Below are positions 22,376-30,410 of a stretch of DNA of 64,000 bases, piece after piece. Below the pieces are notes generated by a model. The model did no database searches and had not been told where the DNA came from. It saw nothing but the letters and a program-made list of their open reading frames with translations. Numbering within the stretch: the stretch's first letter is position 1; each line of letters begins with the position of its first letter. This stretch comes from Streptomyces sp. NRRL S-31 (lineage in GTDB: Bacteria; Actinomycetota; Actinomycetes; Streptomycetales; Streptomycetaceae), in NCBI RefSeq assembly GCF_000718775.1, contig NZ_JOCB01000001.1:154758-218757 (forward strand). The letters run 5' to 3'. The position numbers and the translations under genes are program-made.

Positions 22376-23338
22376 GTGGCTGGATTCAGGAACGGAGGCG
22401 GGGGCCGGGACGACCGCACCCCCCAAGGACAGCAGGCGCCCCAGGGACCGTCGTACGGGCACGGGCACGGCCCCGCGCAGCCCGGCGGACCCTCGTACGG
22501 TCAACCGCCGCACGGACGGCCGGCCCCGTCGGGCCCCTCGTACGGCTACCCGTCGGCGCCCCAGCCGCCGTACCCGCGGCAGGGACAACAGCAGTACGGC
22601 TACCCGGGACCGGCCGACGACGGACCGGAGTACTTCGGCGACGGCGGCTACGCGGCCCCCGGGCACGGCGCGCACGACCCCTACGCCGCCGACAACCCGG
22701 GCCACACCCAGGCGTTCTCAGTCGACGAGGCCGCCGACTACACCCAGGGCGCGACCTACCACGCCGGTGCCGCCGCCGCGCCCGCCGGCCCGGTCGGCCC
22801 GCCGCTGCACTGGAAGCAACTGCTGAAGGGGATCATCCTCTCCCCCGACGACACCTTCCTGCGCATGCGGGACTACACGATGTGGGTCCCCGCCCTCGTC
22901 GTGACCTTCCTCTACGGCCTGCTCGCCGTCTTCGGCTTCGACACCGCCCGCGAGGACGCGATCAGCGCCACGCTGTCCAACGCGGTGCCGATCGTGCTGG
23001 TGACGGCGGTCGTGATGGTGCTCGGCCTGTTCGTCCTGGGCGTGGTCACCCACTCCCTGGCCCGCCAGCTCGGCGGCGACGGCGCCTGGCAGCCCACGGT
23101 GGGCCTGTCGATGCTGATCACCGCCCTCACGGACGCGCCCCGCCTGATCGTCGCCATGTTCTTCGGCGGCGACGCCGGCTTCGTCCAGATCCTGGGCTGG
23201 GCCACCTGGATCGGCGCGGGCGCCCTGCTGACCCTGATGGTCTCCCGCTCCCACGACCTGCCCTGGCCGAAGGCGCTGGGCGCGTCGGCGATCCAGCTGG
23301 TGGCCCTGCTGTCGATCGTGAAGCTGGGCACGTTCTGA
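22376..23338 (+). CDS. Yip1-domain membrane protein with Pro/Gly/Gln-rich N-terminus
   Basis: A 320-residue protein. The first about 150 residues are disordered, rich in Gly, Pro, Gln and Tyr, with GPSYG repeats. The rest is a Yip1-type domain with about five transmembrane helices (HWKQLLKGIILSPDDTFLRM, then VPALVVTFLYGLLAVFGF). The role is unknown in bacteria. GTG 22376 is chosen because a -10 box sits 7 bases upstream. The open frame extends to 22295 without any better start. Confidence 0.75.
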   Translation: MAGFRNGGGGRDDRTPQGQQAPQGPSYGHGHGPAQPGGPSYGQPPHGRPAPSGPSYGYPSAPQPPYPRQGQQQYGYPGPADDGPEYFGDGGYAAPGHGAHDPYAADNPGHTQAFSVDEAADYTQGATYHAGAAAAPAGPVGPPLHWKQLLKGIILSPDDTFLRMRDYTMWVPALVVTFLYGLLAVFGFDTAREDAISATLSNAVPIVLVTAVVMVLGLFVLGVVTHSLARQLGGDGAWQPTVGLSMLITALTDAPRLIVAMFFGGDAGFVQILGWATWIGAGALLTLMVSRSHDLPWPKALGASAIQLVALLSIVKLGTF

Positions 23339-23372
23339 CGACGCCGGCCGCCCGCACGGCCGACCCACGGGA

Positions 23373-23399
23373 AAGGGCCCCCGGCTGCCGGGGGCCCTT
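23373..23399. terminator. Terminator after the Yip1 gene
   Basis: Perfect 12-bp arms AAGGGCCCCCGG (23373-23384) and CCGGGGGCCCTT (23388-23399) with a 3-base loop. Confidence 0.8.
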
Positions 23400-23407
23400 C
23401 CTCGTAC

Positions 23408-23484
23408 CTGCCGCTTGTCGTAGCTGCCGCTAGTCGCAGCTGCCGCTAGTCGCAGCTGCCGCTCGTCGTGCCTGCCGCTCGTCC
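23408..23484. repeat. 16-bp tandem repeat, about 4.8 copies
   Basis: Units of CTGCCGCTAGTCGCAG begin at 23408, 23424, 23440, 23456 and 23472 (last one partial). Copies 2 and 3 are identical; the others differ at two to four positions. The array lies in the 160-base gap between the Yip1 terminator and the end of the phosphoribosyltransferase gene and is not translated in any recognised gene. Confidence 0.85.
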
Positions 23485-23497
23485 GACCGCCGCCGGA

Positions 23498-24001
23498 CTA
23501 GGCGTCGAGCACCTGCCCGGCCCGCTTCACCACGGGCGGCTCGACGGACCACGGGAAGTTGATCCAGTCGTCGGTCCGCTTCCACACGTACTCGCACTTC
23601 ACCAGGGAGTGCGACTTCTCGTAGACCACCGCGGAACGCACCTCGGCGACGGTGTCGAGGCAGAAGTCGCGCACCAGCTTCAGCGTCTTGCCGGTGTCGG
23701 CGACGTCGTCGGTGATCAGCACCTTCTTGTCGGAGAAGTCGATCGCGTTCGGCACGGGGGCGAGCATGACCGGCATCTCCAGGGTGGTGCCCACGCCCGT
23801 GTAGAACTCCACGTTCACCAGGTGGATGTTCTTGCAGTCGAGGGCGTAGGCGAGCCCGCCGGCGACGAAGACGCCACCGCGCGCGATGCTCAGCACTATG
23901 TCGGGCTCGTACCCGTCGTCGGCGATGGACTGCGCCAGCTCCCGGACGGCCGTGCCGAACCGCTCGTAGGTCAGGTTCTCCCGCACGTCTGCGTCGCTCA
24001 T
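23498..24001 (-). CDS. Purine-type phosphoribosyltransferase
   Basis: The 167-residue cytosolic type I phosphoribosyltransferase has the PRPP-binding loop VLITDDVADTGKTLK and the flexible-loop region with ARGGVFVAGGLAYAL. The overall length and N-terminus NLTYERFGTAVRELA match actinobacterial xanthine/guanine-type salvage enzymes (Hpt/Gpt-like). The base specificity is not certain. ATG 24001 has GAGGG about 8 bases upstream. It follows dcd on the same strand by 13 bases, so both form a nucleotide-metabolism operon. Confidence 0.82.
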   Translation of the reverse strand: MSDADVRENLTYERFGTAVRELAQSIADDGYEPDIVLSIARGGVFVAGGLAYALDCKNIHLVNVEFYTGVGTTLEMPVMLAPVPNAIDFSDKKVLITDDVADTGKTLKLVRDFCLDTVAEVRSAVVYEKSHSLVKCEYVWKRTDDWINFPWSVEPPVVKRAGQVLDA

Positions 24002-24014
24002 GTCGTCGTAGCCC

Positions 24015-24590
24015 TCACACCTGGGTCCGATGGAAATTGAGGAAGGACCGCGAGGCGGTCGGCCCGCGCTGCCCCTGGTACCGGGAGCCGTAGCGCTCAC
24101 TGCCGTACGGGGCCTCGGCGGGCGAGGTCAGCCGGAACATGCACAGCTGTCCGATCTTCATGCCCGGCCACAGTTTGATGGGGAGCGTGGCCAGGTTGGA
24201 CAGCTCCAGGGTGACGTGGCCGCTGAACCCCGGGTCGATGAACCCGGCGGTGGAGTGCGTGACCAGCCCGAGCCGTCCGAGCGAGCTCTTGCCCTCGAGC
24301 CGCGAGGCGAGATCGTCGGGCAGCGTGATGACCTCGTAGGTGGAGGCCAGCACGAACTCCCCGGGATGCAGGATGAACGGCTCGTCGCCCTCGGGCTCGA
24401 CCAGCCGCGTCAGGTCCGCCTGCTCGACGGAGGGGTCGATGTGCGGGTAGCGGTGATTCTCGAACACCCGGAAGTACCGGTCCAGCCGGACGTCGATGCT
24501 CGACGGCTGCACCATGGTTTCGTCATAGGGATCGATCCGTACCCGCCCGGCGTCGATCTCGGCCCGGATGTCCTTGTCTGAGAGAAGCAC
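24015..24590 (-). CDS. dcd: dCTP deaminase
   Basis: The 191-residue trimeric enzyme deaminates dCTP to dUTP for dTMP synthesis. It has the family run [10 protein letters not shown], the catalytic [19 protein letters not shown] region, and the C-terminal [13 protein letters not shown] segment that closes over the nucleotide. The start is GTG 24590. TATCCT (24597-24602) lies 6 bases upstream and there is no ribosome binding site, so the transcript is probably leaderless. The longer frame to 24656 crosses that promoter. Confidence 0.95.
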   Translation of the reverse strand: MLLSDKDIRAEIDAGRVRIDPYDETMVQPSSIDVRLDRYFRVFENHRYPHIDPSVEQADLTRLVEPEGDEPFILHPGEFVLASTYEVITLPDDLASRLEGKSSLGRLGLVTHSTAGFIDPGFSGHVTLELSNLATLPIKLWPGMKIGQLCMFRLTSPAEAPYGSERYGSRYQGQRGPTASRSFLNFHRTQV

Positions 24591-24596
24591 GTAGCG

Positions 24597-24602
24597 AGGA
24601 TA
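24597..24602 (-). promoter_or_regulatory. -10 element of leaderless dcd
   Basis: On the minus strand TATCCT sits 6 bases before the dcd GTG, which places the transcription start at or next to the start codon. Confidence 0.55.
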
Positions 24603-24701
24603 CGCAAGGCGCGCGCAACCATCGCAATCGCGACGGCTCCGCGCGCCCGCTGTCACACTCCGACTACAGCCGGTCCCCCGACCGCGTCCCGACCTCTCCG
24701 T

Positions 24702-24860
24702 TCACCGCTTCTGAAGCACCACGGGCACCGCGCTGCGGAGCCGGGCACATCGCGGACACCGCACGAGCCGGCCGGGGCCGAGCCGCCCGGCCTGCTGCAT
24801 CGGGAACGAAACGGTGCTGAAGACGTGCCCGTCCGCGCAGCGGACGACGGTGGGTTCCAT
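24702..24860 (-). CDS. Small zinc-ribbon-like protein
   Basis: A 52-residue protein with ATG 24860 preceded by GAGGGACTTG. It begins MEPTVVRCADGHVFSTVSFP and contains Cys8, His11 and a CPRC pair at 35-38, which could form a single zinc site. Small proteins of this kind are conserved hypotheticals in Streptomyces. Its role is unknown. It lies between dcd and the tRNA. Confidence 0.65.
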   Translation of the reverse strand: MEPTVVRCADGHVFSTVSFPMQQAGRLGPGRLVRCPRCARLRSAVPVVLQKR

Positions 24861-25109
24861 CAAGTCCCTCAAGTCCCTTCCCCAGGAGCCGCGTCCGGCG
24901 TTGCTCCCCGGACGCCAAAAGCCACATTACGGGATCAAAGAGACGAGTCTCCAGGCGGCACTCCGCCCCCCACGGTACGCCCCAACTCATGCCGCCCGCA
25001 GCCGAATCCCACACGGGAACATCCCGCGTCGCAGCACCGGGAGGCGACGATGATGTAGAGTGAGCGAGCGTCCGGACAAGGGATCAGCAGATACCATGTC
25101 CGTACATAC

Positions 25110-25183
25110 GCGGGTGTAGTTTAATGGTAGAACATCAGCTTCCCAAGCTGAGAGCGCGAGTTCGATTCTCGTCACCCGCTCCA
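25110..25183 (+). tRNA. tRNA-Gly (anticodon CCC)
   Basis: The cloverleaf is clear: acceptor GCGGGTG pairs with CACCCGC (25173-25179); the anticodon stem TCAGC/GCTGA holds the loop TTCCCAA with anticodon CCC; the T arm is CGAG-TTCGATT-CTCG. The discriminator T and an encoded CCA (25181-25183) follow. The 3' half from 25136 serves as the attachment site of an integrated element and is repeated downstream several times. Confidence 0.95.
25136..25181 (+). repeat. attL core in the tRNA-Gly 3' half (46-bp repeat)
   Basis: Bases 25136-25181 (CAGCTTCCCAAGCTGAGAGC through CACCCGCTC) recur exactly at 38677-38722. This is the expected duplicated core of a tRNA-targeted integrative element whose integrase lies 1 kb away. 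Shorter or diverged copies occur at 41763, 45708 and 61776. Confidence 0.9.
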
Positions 25184-25188
25184 TGAGA

Positions 25189-25215
25189 AACCCCCAGGTC
25201 AGAGACTTGGGGGTT
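25189..25215 (+). terminator. Intrinsic terminator after tRNA-Gly
   Basis: AACCCCCAGGTC (25189-25200) pairs with GACTTGGGGGTT (25204-25215), with one G-T pair, followed by GTTTGTTGTC. The same hairpin, slightly changed, follows the att copies at 41763 and 45708. Confidence 0.8.
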
Positions 25216-25280
25216 GTTTGTTGTCTGGACCACTGTGCGGGCCGCGCACCACATCCGCACCACTTCAGCCGCGCCAGGGC

Positions 25281-26003
25281 CTAGTTGATCAGGGGCAGAG
25301 CATGTGGCAGCCCGAGGTCCTTCGCCACCGAACGCAAGAACTGCTTCCGCGGCTTGCCTATGATCATCTCGTCGTAGGCTCGCCCAGCCCATATGAGACA
25401 CATGGCCAGCGTCGCTTCCGCCACGGATGCCGGTCCGTCCTTCGGCGCGATGCGCAGGCTAGGAGGATCAGTCGTCCACTCCGTGAAAGCGGCCGCGCTC
25501 GTTGCGCTGGGGTGCGCGTAACCACAGAGGAAGCGGTACACCGAGTACAGCTCTCTCTTGGGGTCCAGCTCGTCACACTGCGCCTGAAATTTACGGAAGA
25601 TCTCGCTTTCATCGGTCTTCTCAACCGGAGCGCCTTTGATCGCGTCGATCAGGTCCTGCGGCACATTGAACGCCTTTTGCATGTCCTCGGCGGCAGCCCG
25701 GTTCGTTCGGCCTCCCTCAGCGAACACGCCAACCGCGCCGGCGTCACCCTTCTGCGAGAGCCACTGCAGGCTGACGGTCGTCTCAACCATGGTGCGGAGC
25801 AGAATGAGCGTCTCGTGGCGGTATCCGCTATCGATGAGGTGCAGAACCGCCTCGGCAAGGCGATGCACTTCAGTGCACCAACCGTGCGCGAGAAGAACTG
25901 ACCGGTACCTGCGCTGCTTGGTCTCGACGGGACCAGCCGCCCGATAGTCGGCGACCATCCTCTCAACGGCCTCGCGGTACTGCTGCGGAGTGACGTTACT
26001 CAT
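25281..26003 (-). CDS. DUF5677 domain-containing cargo protein
   Basis: The 240-residue, mainly helical protein has no signal or membrane segment. The RFLCGYAHPSATSAAAF region and the TLILLRTMVETTVSLQWL helix resemble the DUF5677 family, whose function is not known. The YAHP stretch recalls HEPN-like helices, which is only a suggestion. It lies between attL and int, a usual place for cargo. ATG 26003 follows AGGGGGG. GC is lower than in core genes. Confidence 0.6.
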   Translation of the reverse strand: MSNVTPQQYREAVERMVADYRAAGPVETKQRRYRSVLLAHGWCTEVHRLAEAVLHLIDSGYRHETLILLRTMVETTVSLQWLSQKGDAGAVGVFAEGGRTNRAAAEDMQKAFNVPQDLIDAIKGAPVEKTDESEIFRKFQAQCDELDPKRELYSVYRFLCGYAHPSATSAAAFTEWTTDPPSLRIAPKDGPASVAEATLAMCLIWAGRAYDEMIIGKPRKQFLRSVAKDLGLPHALPLIN

Positions 26004-26157
26004 GCGCCCCCCTGTCTCGAATGGGGAGCAAGAGTACTTGCTATGAGCATGTCCGTTCGCGGAATTTCATTCCCTCATCGTCATGACCGTTCGCTAATCA
26101 ACGGGAGTAGGGGGAGGGTTGCCTCCCCCTACCCCTCACACAGCGCAAGGTGGCCCC

Positions 26158-27303
26158 TTAAACCGGACCAGCCTCATCGCACCTTCGCTTGGCACGCTCG
26201 GCGCGGACCATGTCGTCCAGGCCGGCGGCAACGTCGCGCTGCCGCTCCTCGTCGGAGTGCTGGTAGATCAGCGCGGCCTTCTCGGAGGACTGACCGGCGC
26301 GGACCATCGTGTCCTTGAGGGTGGCCCCGGAACGGGTCGAGAGCGTGTGTCCGGTGTGACGAAGGTCGTAGAAGCGGAAGTCGTCGGGGAGACCGGCGGC
26401 GGTTCGGGCACGGCGCCACTTCCGTCCGAAGGAGGTACGACGGAACGGCGCCCCCTTCTCGCCGACGAAGACCAGGCCGTCAGGTCCCTTCTCGGCGAAC
26501 CACGCGAGGTGCTGCCTCAGCTCCTTGCGGAGGAAGGCCGGGAGTACGACGGGCCGGGCGCCCGCGTCGGACTTGGTCGGGCCGGGAGCGCGCTTGCCGT
26601 TGGTCCGCTCCGGCTCGGCGCGGCGGATACGGATGACGAGGTTGTCGGCGTCGACGTCCCGGCGGCGGAGGCCGGCCAGTTCTTCCGGGCGCATCGGGCC
26701 GTATGCGCCGAGGTAGACCATGAGCCGCCAGCGGATACCGATCGCGTCGGCGAGGGCGTCGACCTGGGCGACGGTGGCAATGCGCCGCTCGGTGGCGGAC
26801 TCCTTGCCCGCCCCCTTGATCCGGCACGGGTTGCGGCTGATCAAGTCGTCGTCGACGGCCGTCTCAAGGATGCCCTTGAGGAGCCGGTACGCCTTGGCAA
26901 CGGTGGTCTTGGCCTTGGTGGTGCGCAGGCGTTCCGCCCGCCACTCACGGACGCGGGGAGCGGTGATCTCGTCCAGGTCGAGTTCCGCGAACGTCGGCAG
27001 GATGTGGAGCCGTAGAAGGTGCTTGTACAGGTCTTCCGTGCGAACGGCCAGCTCCCGTTCCTCGACCCACTTCTCTGCGTAGACCCGGAAGTTGACCGCG
27101 CCCGCATCAGGAGCGCGCCAGTCCCCGCGGCTGAGGTCTGCCTCTACCTGGGACAGCCAGACTTCGGCGTCCTTCTTGGTCTGGAAGGTCTCCTCTGCTC
27201 GGACGCGCTCGCCGTTCGGGCCGAGGTAGGACGCCGTCCAGCGGCCGGAACGGTACTGCCTGACCGCGCCGAAGCGACGGCGTCGACCCTTCTTGTTGCC
27301 CAC
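26158..27303 (-). CDS. int: Tyrosine site-specific recombinase (integrase)
   Basis: The 381-residue integrase catalyses integration and excision at the tRNA-Gly site. It has an N-terminal AP2-like DNA-binding part (FGAVRQYRSGRWTASYLG), a SAM-like core-binding domain (about 75-165) and a catalytic domain with Arg in GPMRPEELAGL near 201, a Lys in the TKSDAGARPVVLP hairpin, the DLRHT box and the nucleophile Tyr in ALIYQHSD near 347. The residue before DLRHT is Tyr rather than His, and the usual GHSS reads GQSS. I believe both are common in this Streptomyces group. GTG 27303 overlaps the xis stop by one base. Confidence 0.93.
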   Translation of the reverse strand: MGNKKGRRRRFGAVRQYRSGRWTASYLGPNGERVRAEETFQTKKDAEVWLSQVEADLSRGDWRAPDAGAVNFRVYAEKWVEERELAVRTEDLYKHLLRLHILPTFAELDLDEITAPRVREWRAERLRTTKAKTTVAKAYRLLKGILETAVDDDLISRNPCRIKGAGKESATERRIATVAQVDALADAIGIRWRLMVYLGAYGPMRPEELAGLRRRDVDADNLVIRIRRAEPERTNGKRAPGPTKSDAGARPVVLPAFLRKELRQHLAWFAEKGPDGLVFVGEKGAPFRRTSFGRKWRRARTAAGLPDDFRFYDLRHTGHTLSTRSGATLKDTMVRAGQSSEKAALIYQHSDEERQRDVAAGLDDMVRAERAKRRCDEAGPV

Positions 27304-27515
27304 TACGCAGCCCTCCGGAAAGCGGCGCGACGGACCCTGACGGGCTCCACCGTGCGGGCCCTAATGAACTCCTCCACGGCACTCTCGGGGATGCGTACGT
27401 GACGGCCGACCTTCACGTACCGGATGCGCCGCTCCTCGATCAGCCGCCGGGGGAAGCGAGCGGTCGTGCCGAGCAGTTCGGCGACCTGGTCCACGGACAG
27501 GTAGCGGTCGTTCAT
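27303..27515 (-). CDS. xis: Excisionase-like helix-turn-helix protein
   Basis: A 70-residue protein with a MerR/excisionase-type winged helix: YLSVDQVAELLGTTARFPRR, then RRIRYVKVGRHVRIPESAVEEFI. It should bend attachment-site DNA during excision. ATG 27515 overlaps the repSA stop (ATGA), and its own TAG overlaps the int GTG, so repSA-xis-int are translationally coupled. Confidence 0.9.
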   Translation of the reverse strand: MNDRYLSVDQVAELLGTTARFPRRLIEERRIRYVKVGRHVRIPESAVEEFIRARTVEPVRVRRAAFRRAA

Positions 27516-28855
27516 GCTGCGAGATCCCCTTCCGTACTGGTCGCGGTTGCGCGAGAGGTGGAGAGCCAGGCTTCTGCGGTGGTCAGTCCGGTCCCGGCGA
27601 AGCGCCAGTGGGAGAGGACGAGGACGGTGTCCGGGTCGGGCAAGGGGTGGCCCGCTTCGGCCGCGCGGGCGCGGGCAAGGGCTTCGTTGTGGTCGGCGCG
27701 TTCCTGGCGGAGGGCGCCGAGGGTGACGGAGTAGGTGCGGGACTTGGTGGAGAAGTGGCCGCGGAAGCCGAGCATGTGGGCCCACTTGCGCAGGCGCAGC
27801 GCTTCGAGTTCGGGGAGCGCGCCGAGGTGCCAGCAGGTGAGGATCATCCGGCGAGCGTGGTCGGTGACGCCGGAGCCGATCAGGTCGGTGATCGGGTTGC
27901 GGACGGGACGGTCGAGGGTGCCGGCCGTCTCGGCGCCCTTGGTGGCGTACTTGGCGATGTAGGCGGCGACGGCCCGGCTGGACAGTTCCGAGGTGCCCGC
28001 GAAGTCCGCCGAGCGGATGGGGCGGATGTCGAGCTGGTCGCCGAAGCGGAAGGCGTAGGCGCGGCCGTCGATGACCGGGCCGGGTGTCTCGGCGAGGCGG
28101 GCGGCCGAGCGGATCGCGTCGGTGAGGAGTTCGGTCGTCGCCCAGGCCGGCGGGTCGTCCTCCGCGCCTCCCGGACCGTCGAGGCGGATGACCGCGTGGA
28201 AGTGGACGGCGCCGCGCCGCTGGTACTCGGCGACCTTGGCGTACGACACCCTGACGCAATCACGCGACGCGGAGCGGGTGAGGCCCGCGCGGGTGGCGAT
28301 CTGCTGGCGGAGGTAGGTGGTGAAGCGGCCCCAGAGGGCACCGGCGTGCGCGTTCCAGAGGACGGCCGCCCGGTAGTCGTAGCGCTCCGGGTCGAGCGGC
28401 GTGCCCAGCGTGGGGTCGTCCTCGGTGTGTGTACGCCCGCAGCGGCACCGGCCGCCGGCCGGGCGGTTGTGGACCGGGCCGAACGATGGCGCGGTGAAGG
28501 TAGCGAAGACGCGGGGGTGCCGGGCGACCACCGGGCCGATGCCCTTGCCACCGCTCAGCCCGGCCGTGACGAGGTGGAAGGTGTCTTTGCGGTACGTCTC
28601 CGCGCAGGTGGCGCACCGGGTGGCGCGACGGTTGTTGCAGCGGATGAGGAGCTGTCCGGCCGGAAGGTCGCGGTCGGTGATCTCCCGGACGATCTCACCG
28701 GTGGCCGCGTGGACGTCGAGTCGGTGACCTTCCATTCGTACGGGCCGCTCGCAGCCACCCAGGCGCTGGATCTGCCGGGCATAGGAGCCGAGGTCGCCGT
28801 GCCGGGCGAGGGTGGCCAGGTGACGGATGGCTCCGAGGGGAGCCGGTGGGCGCAT
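27512..28855 (-). CDS. repSA: Replication initiator RepSA
   Basis: The 447-residue initiator is of the pSAM2/AICE rolling-circle type. Visible features are a Cys-rich CNNRRATRCATCAETYRKD motif, CRCGRTH, the histidine motif GAVHFHAVIRLDG and the catalytic-type AYIAKYATKGAE motif with Tyr residues. It would nick the element origin after excision. ATG 28855 has AAGGAGGAAC upstream. A perfect TCTAG palindrome lies 38-65 bases before the start and probably controls it. Confidence 0.93.
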   Translation of the reverse strand: MRPPAPLGAIRHLATLARHGDLGSYARQIQRLGGCERPVRMEGHRLDVHAATGEIVREITDRDLPAGQLLIRCNNRRATRCATCAETYRKDTFHLVTAGLSGGKGIGPVVARHPRVFATFTAPSFGPVHNRPAGGRCRCGRTHTEDDPTLGTPLDPERYDYRAAVLWNAHAGALWGRFTTYLRQQIATRAGLTRSASRDCVRVSYAKVAEYQRRGAVHFHAVIRLDGPGGAEDDPPAWATTELLTDAIRSAARLAETPGPVIDGRAYAFRFGDQLDIRPIRSADFAGTSELSSRAVAAYIAKYATKGAETAGTLDRPVRNPITDLIGSGVTDHARRMILTCWHLGALPELEALRLRKWAHMLGFRGHFSTKSRTYSVTLGALRQERADHNEALARARAAEAGHPLPDPDTVLVLSHWRFAGTGLTTAEAWLSTSRATATSTEGDLAA

Positions 28856-28892
28856 GTGCAGGTTCCTCCTTGTGGTGCGGGTGTTGCCTGGC

Positions 28893-28920
28893 CTGACTGT
28901 CTAGGGGCCTAGACAGTCAG
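28893..28920. promoter_or_regulatory. TCTAG-type operator before repSA
   Basis: A perfect palindrome with 13-bp arms CTGACTGTCTAGG (28893-28905) and CCTAGACAGTCAG (28908-28920) around GG. The core TCTAGGGGCCTAGA recurs in other element promoters. Confidence 0.8.
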
Positions 28921-28943
28921 GGCAGAAGAAAGGAGTTGTTGGT

Positions 28944-29243
28944 TCAGCGGCGGGTGAGGAGAGAGCGGAGAACGACGGCGCACACGGCGACCGATGTGGC
29001 GGTCACGGTGACGGCGAGCAGCGTGGAGACGAGGACGGCACCCACGACCAGGACCACGGCGGTGCCGCCGCCGACGAGGGCGAGCACCGTGCCGGGCGTC
29101 AACTGGATGGTCGGGCGGGCCGGCGCCGGAGGAGCGGGCGTCGACGGCTTGGCCGGAGTGACTGCGGTCGGCTCCATGACAGTGGCGGGCGTGGCGACCG
29201 GGACGGTCGGTTGCGGCATGGTGGGGATCTTCGGCCGGATCAT
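28944..29243 (-). CDS. spdD: SpdD-like mobile element transfer protein
   Basis: A 99-residue protein with a Pro/Thr/Ala-rich N-terminus and one or two hydrophobic segments (TVLALVGGGTAVVLVVGAVL and the following stretch). This is the usual form of SpdD proteins that aid intramycelial spread of Streptomyces plasmids. ATG 29243 follows AAGGAG. Confidence 0.75.
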   Translation of the reverse strand: MIRPKIPTMPQPTVPVATPATVMEPTAVTPAKPSTPAPPAPARPTIQLTPGTVLALVGGGTAVVLVVGAVLVSTLLAVTVTATSVAVCAVVLRSLLTRR

Positions 29244-29262
29244 GAGCAGGGCTCCTTACGGG

Positions 29263-29418
29263 TCACTTGAGGAGGGAGTCGATGACGGGGGCCAGCAGGC
29301 TGTCGGTCAGCAGGTAGCCGCCGAGGAGGAGTACGGCGACGAGCCACCAGGGCGGGCGGATGAGCTTGACGCCCAGGACTGCGACGCAGAGCAGGGCGAG
29401 CCAGAGTGGGACGCGCAT
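29263..29418 (-). CDS. 51-aa membrane protein of the Spd cluster
   Basis: MRVPLWLALLCVAVLGVKLI begins a 51-residue protein with two hydrophobic segments (WWLVAVLLLGGYLL is the second). ATG 29418 has AGGAGATCAC upstream. The spacing to both neighbours is short, so it is part of the spread/transfer operon. Similar small membrane proteins occur at this place in AICEs. The function is unknown. Confidence 0.7.
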   Translation of the reverse strand: MRVPLWLALLCVAVLGVKLIRPPWWLVAVLLLGGYLLTDSLLAPVIDSLLK

Positions 29419-29432
29419 GCGGTGATCTCCTG

Positions 29433-29612
29433 TCAGGCCGAGCAGCGGTGGGTGCGGGCGGCGAGTTCGGCGGCGGCGCGGGAGTCGTACTCGGCCGAGA
29501 AGTCGCAGCGGGGTGCGGTGCAGGCGGCCAGGTGGCGATGCCTGCCGCGGTCGATGTAGGAGGCGACGTTCACGGGGCCGATACGGCGGACGTTGCGGAA
29601 GCGGCGGTTCAT
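29433..29612 (-). CDS. Small mobile-element transfer protein
   Basis: A 59-residue protein beginning MNRRFRNVRRIGPVNVASYI, with HLAACTAPRCDFSAEYDSRA and a final HRCSA. Cys31, Cys36, His55 and Cys57 could form a zinc site. This conserved small protein lies between spdB and spdD in many Streptomyces AICEs. ATG 29612 has GAGAGGAG upstream. Confidence 0.75.
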   Translation of the reverse strand: MNRRFRNVRRIGPVNVASYIDRGRHRHLAACTAPRCDFSAEYDSRAAAELAARTHRCSA

Positions 29613-29625
29613 GGCGGTGCTCCTC

Positions 29626-30324
29626 TCACAGGTGGGCGGCGACGGAGGCGGTCATGGACGGGGGAAGGCCGAGCCGGGCGCGGACGGCGTCGGGGTCGGC
29701 GGGGCGGCCGGTGGTCGAGCGCTGTTCGTCGGCCAGTGCCCGGGCGCGCTGGATGAGGGCGGGCGGGAGCGCGACGGCGGGACCGGGCGGAGGTGGAGCC
29801 GGGACGGCTTCCGGTTCGGCGGGGGCTGGATCGGGGGTTGGCGCCGGCAGTTCCTCCGACCCCTGAACGTCGATGGCAGCCGGAGCGGGGTCCTGTTCCT
29901 CGTGCGGGGCAGCCATCGGCGAGTCTGGGAGCCCCGGGGATTCCTGGCCGTGCGGTGTGTGGGCCAGCAGAGTGCCGCCGAAGAAGGCGATGGCAGGCCA
30001 GCCCGCGACCACCACGCGGAGCAAGGCGGGAACGTGGTCCAGGTCGAGGAGTCCGGCGGTGGCGACGTTGGCGCCGAGGGAGGCGGCAAGGGCCACCAGG
30101 AACCACAGCCGGGGACTGCCCGCCGCCTGCCCCGTTCGCTGCAACTGGCGCATTCGGCGCCAGGAGGCGACCAGCAACAGGTCGACGCTGACGGGATAGG
30201 CCCACGCCTTCCATCCGCCCTGTCCGGCCGCTGCGGCGAGGTCGTGCAAGTGGGAGAAGGACAGGGCGCCCGCGATGACGGCCTGGACGACGACGGCGTC
30301 CACGCGGGCCAGGTGGGCACGCAT
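29626..30324 (-). CDS. spdB: SpdB-like (DUF2637) transfer membrane protein
   Basis: A 232-residue protein with four hydrophobic helices in the first 125 residues (including AWAYPVSVDLLLVASW and LWFLVALAASLGANVATAGL), typical of DUF2637. A long Pro/Glu-rich linker follows, then a C-terminal helix-turn-helix-like segment (GRPADPDAVRARLGL). SpdB proteins help plasmid spreading through septa and interact with TraB. The start ATG 30324 has GGAAGGAACC upstream. Confidence 0.85.
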   Translation of the reverse strand: MRAHLARVDAVVVQAVIAGALSFSHLHDLAAAAGQGGWKAWAYPVSVDLLLVASWRRMRQLQRTGQAAGSPRLWFLVALAASLGANVATAGLLDLDHVPALLRVVVAGWPAIAFFGGTLLAHTPHGQESPGLPDSPMAAPHEEQDPAPAAIDVQGSEELPAPTPDPAPAEPEAVPAPPPPGPAVALPPALIQRARALADEQRSTTGRPADPDAVRARLGLPPSMTASVAAHL

Positions 30325-30410
30325 CGGCTCCGGTTCCTTCCTGTTTCGGGCATGCGAGGGGTAGGGACATGGCGCGAGGCGGTCACGCCGGCCGTAGGGA
30401 AGGGAGGGGG

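Noticed and set aside
23408..23484. Possible CRISPR array
   Set aside because: The 16-bp units are directly joined with no spacers, and no cas genes are near.
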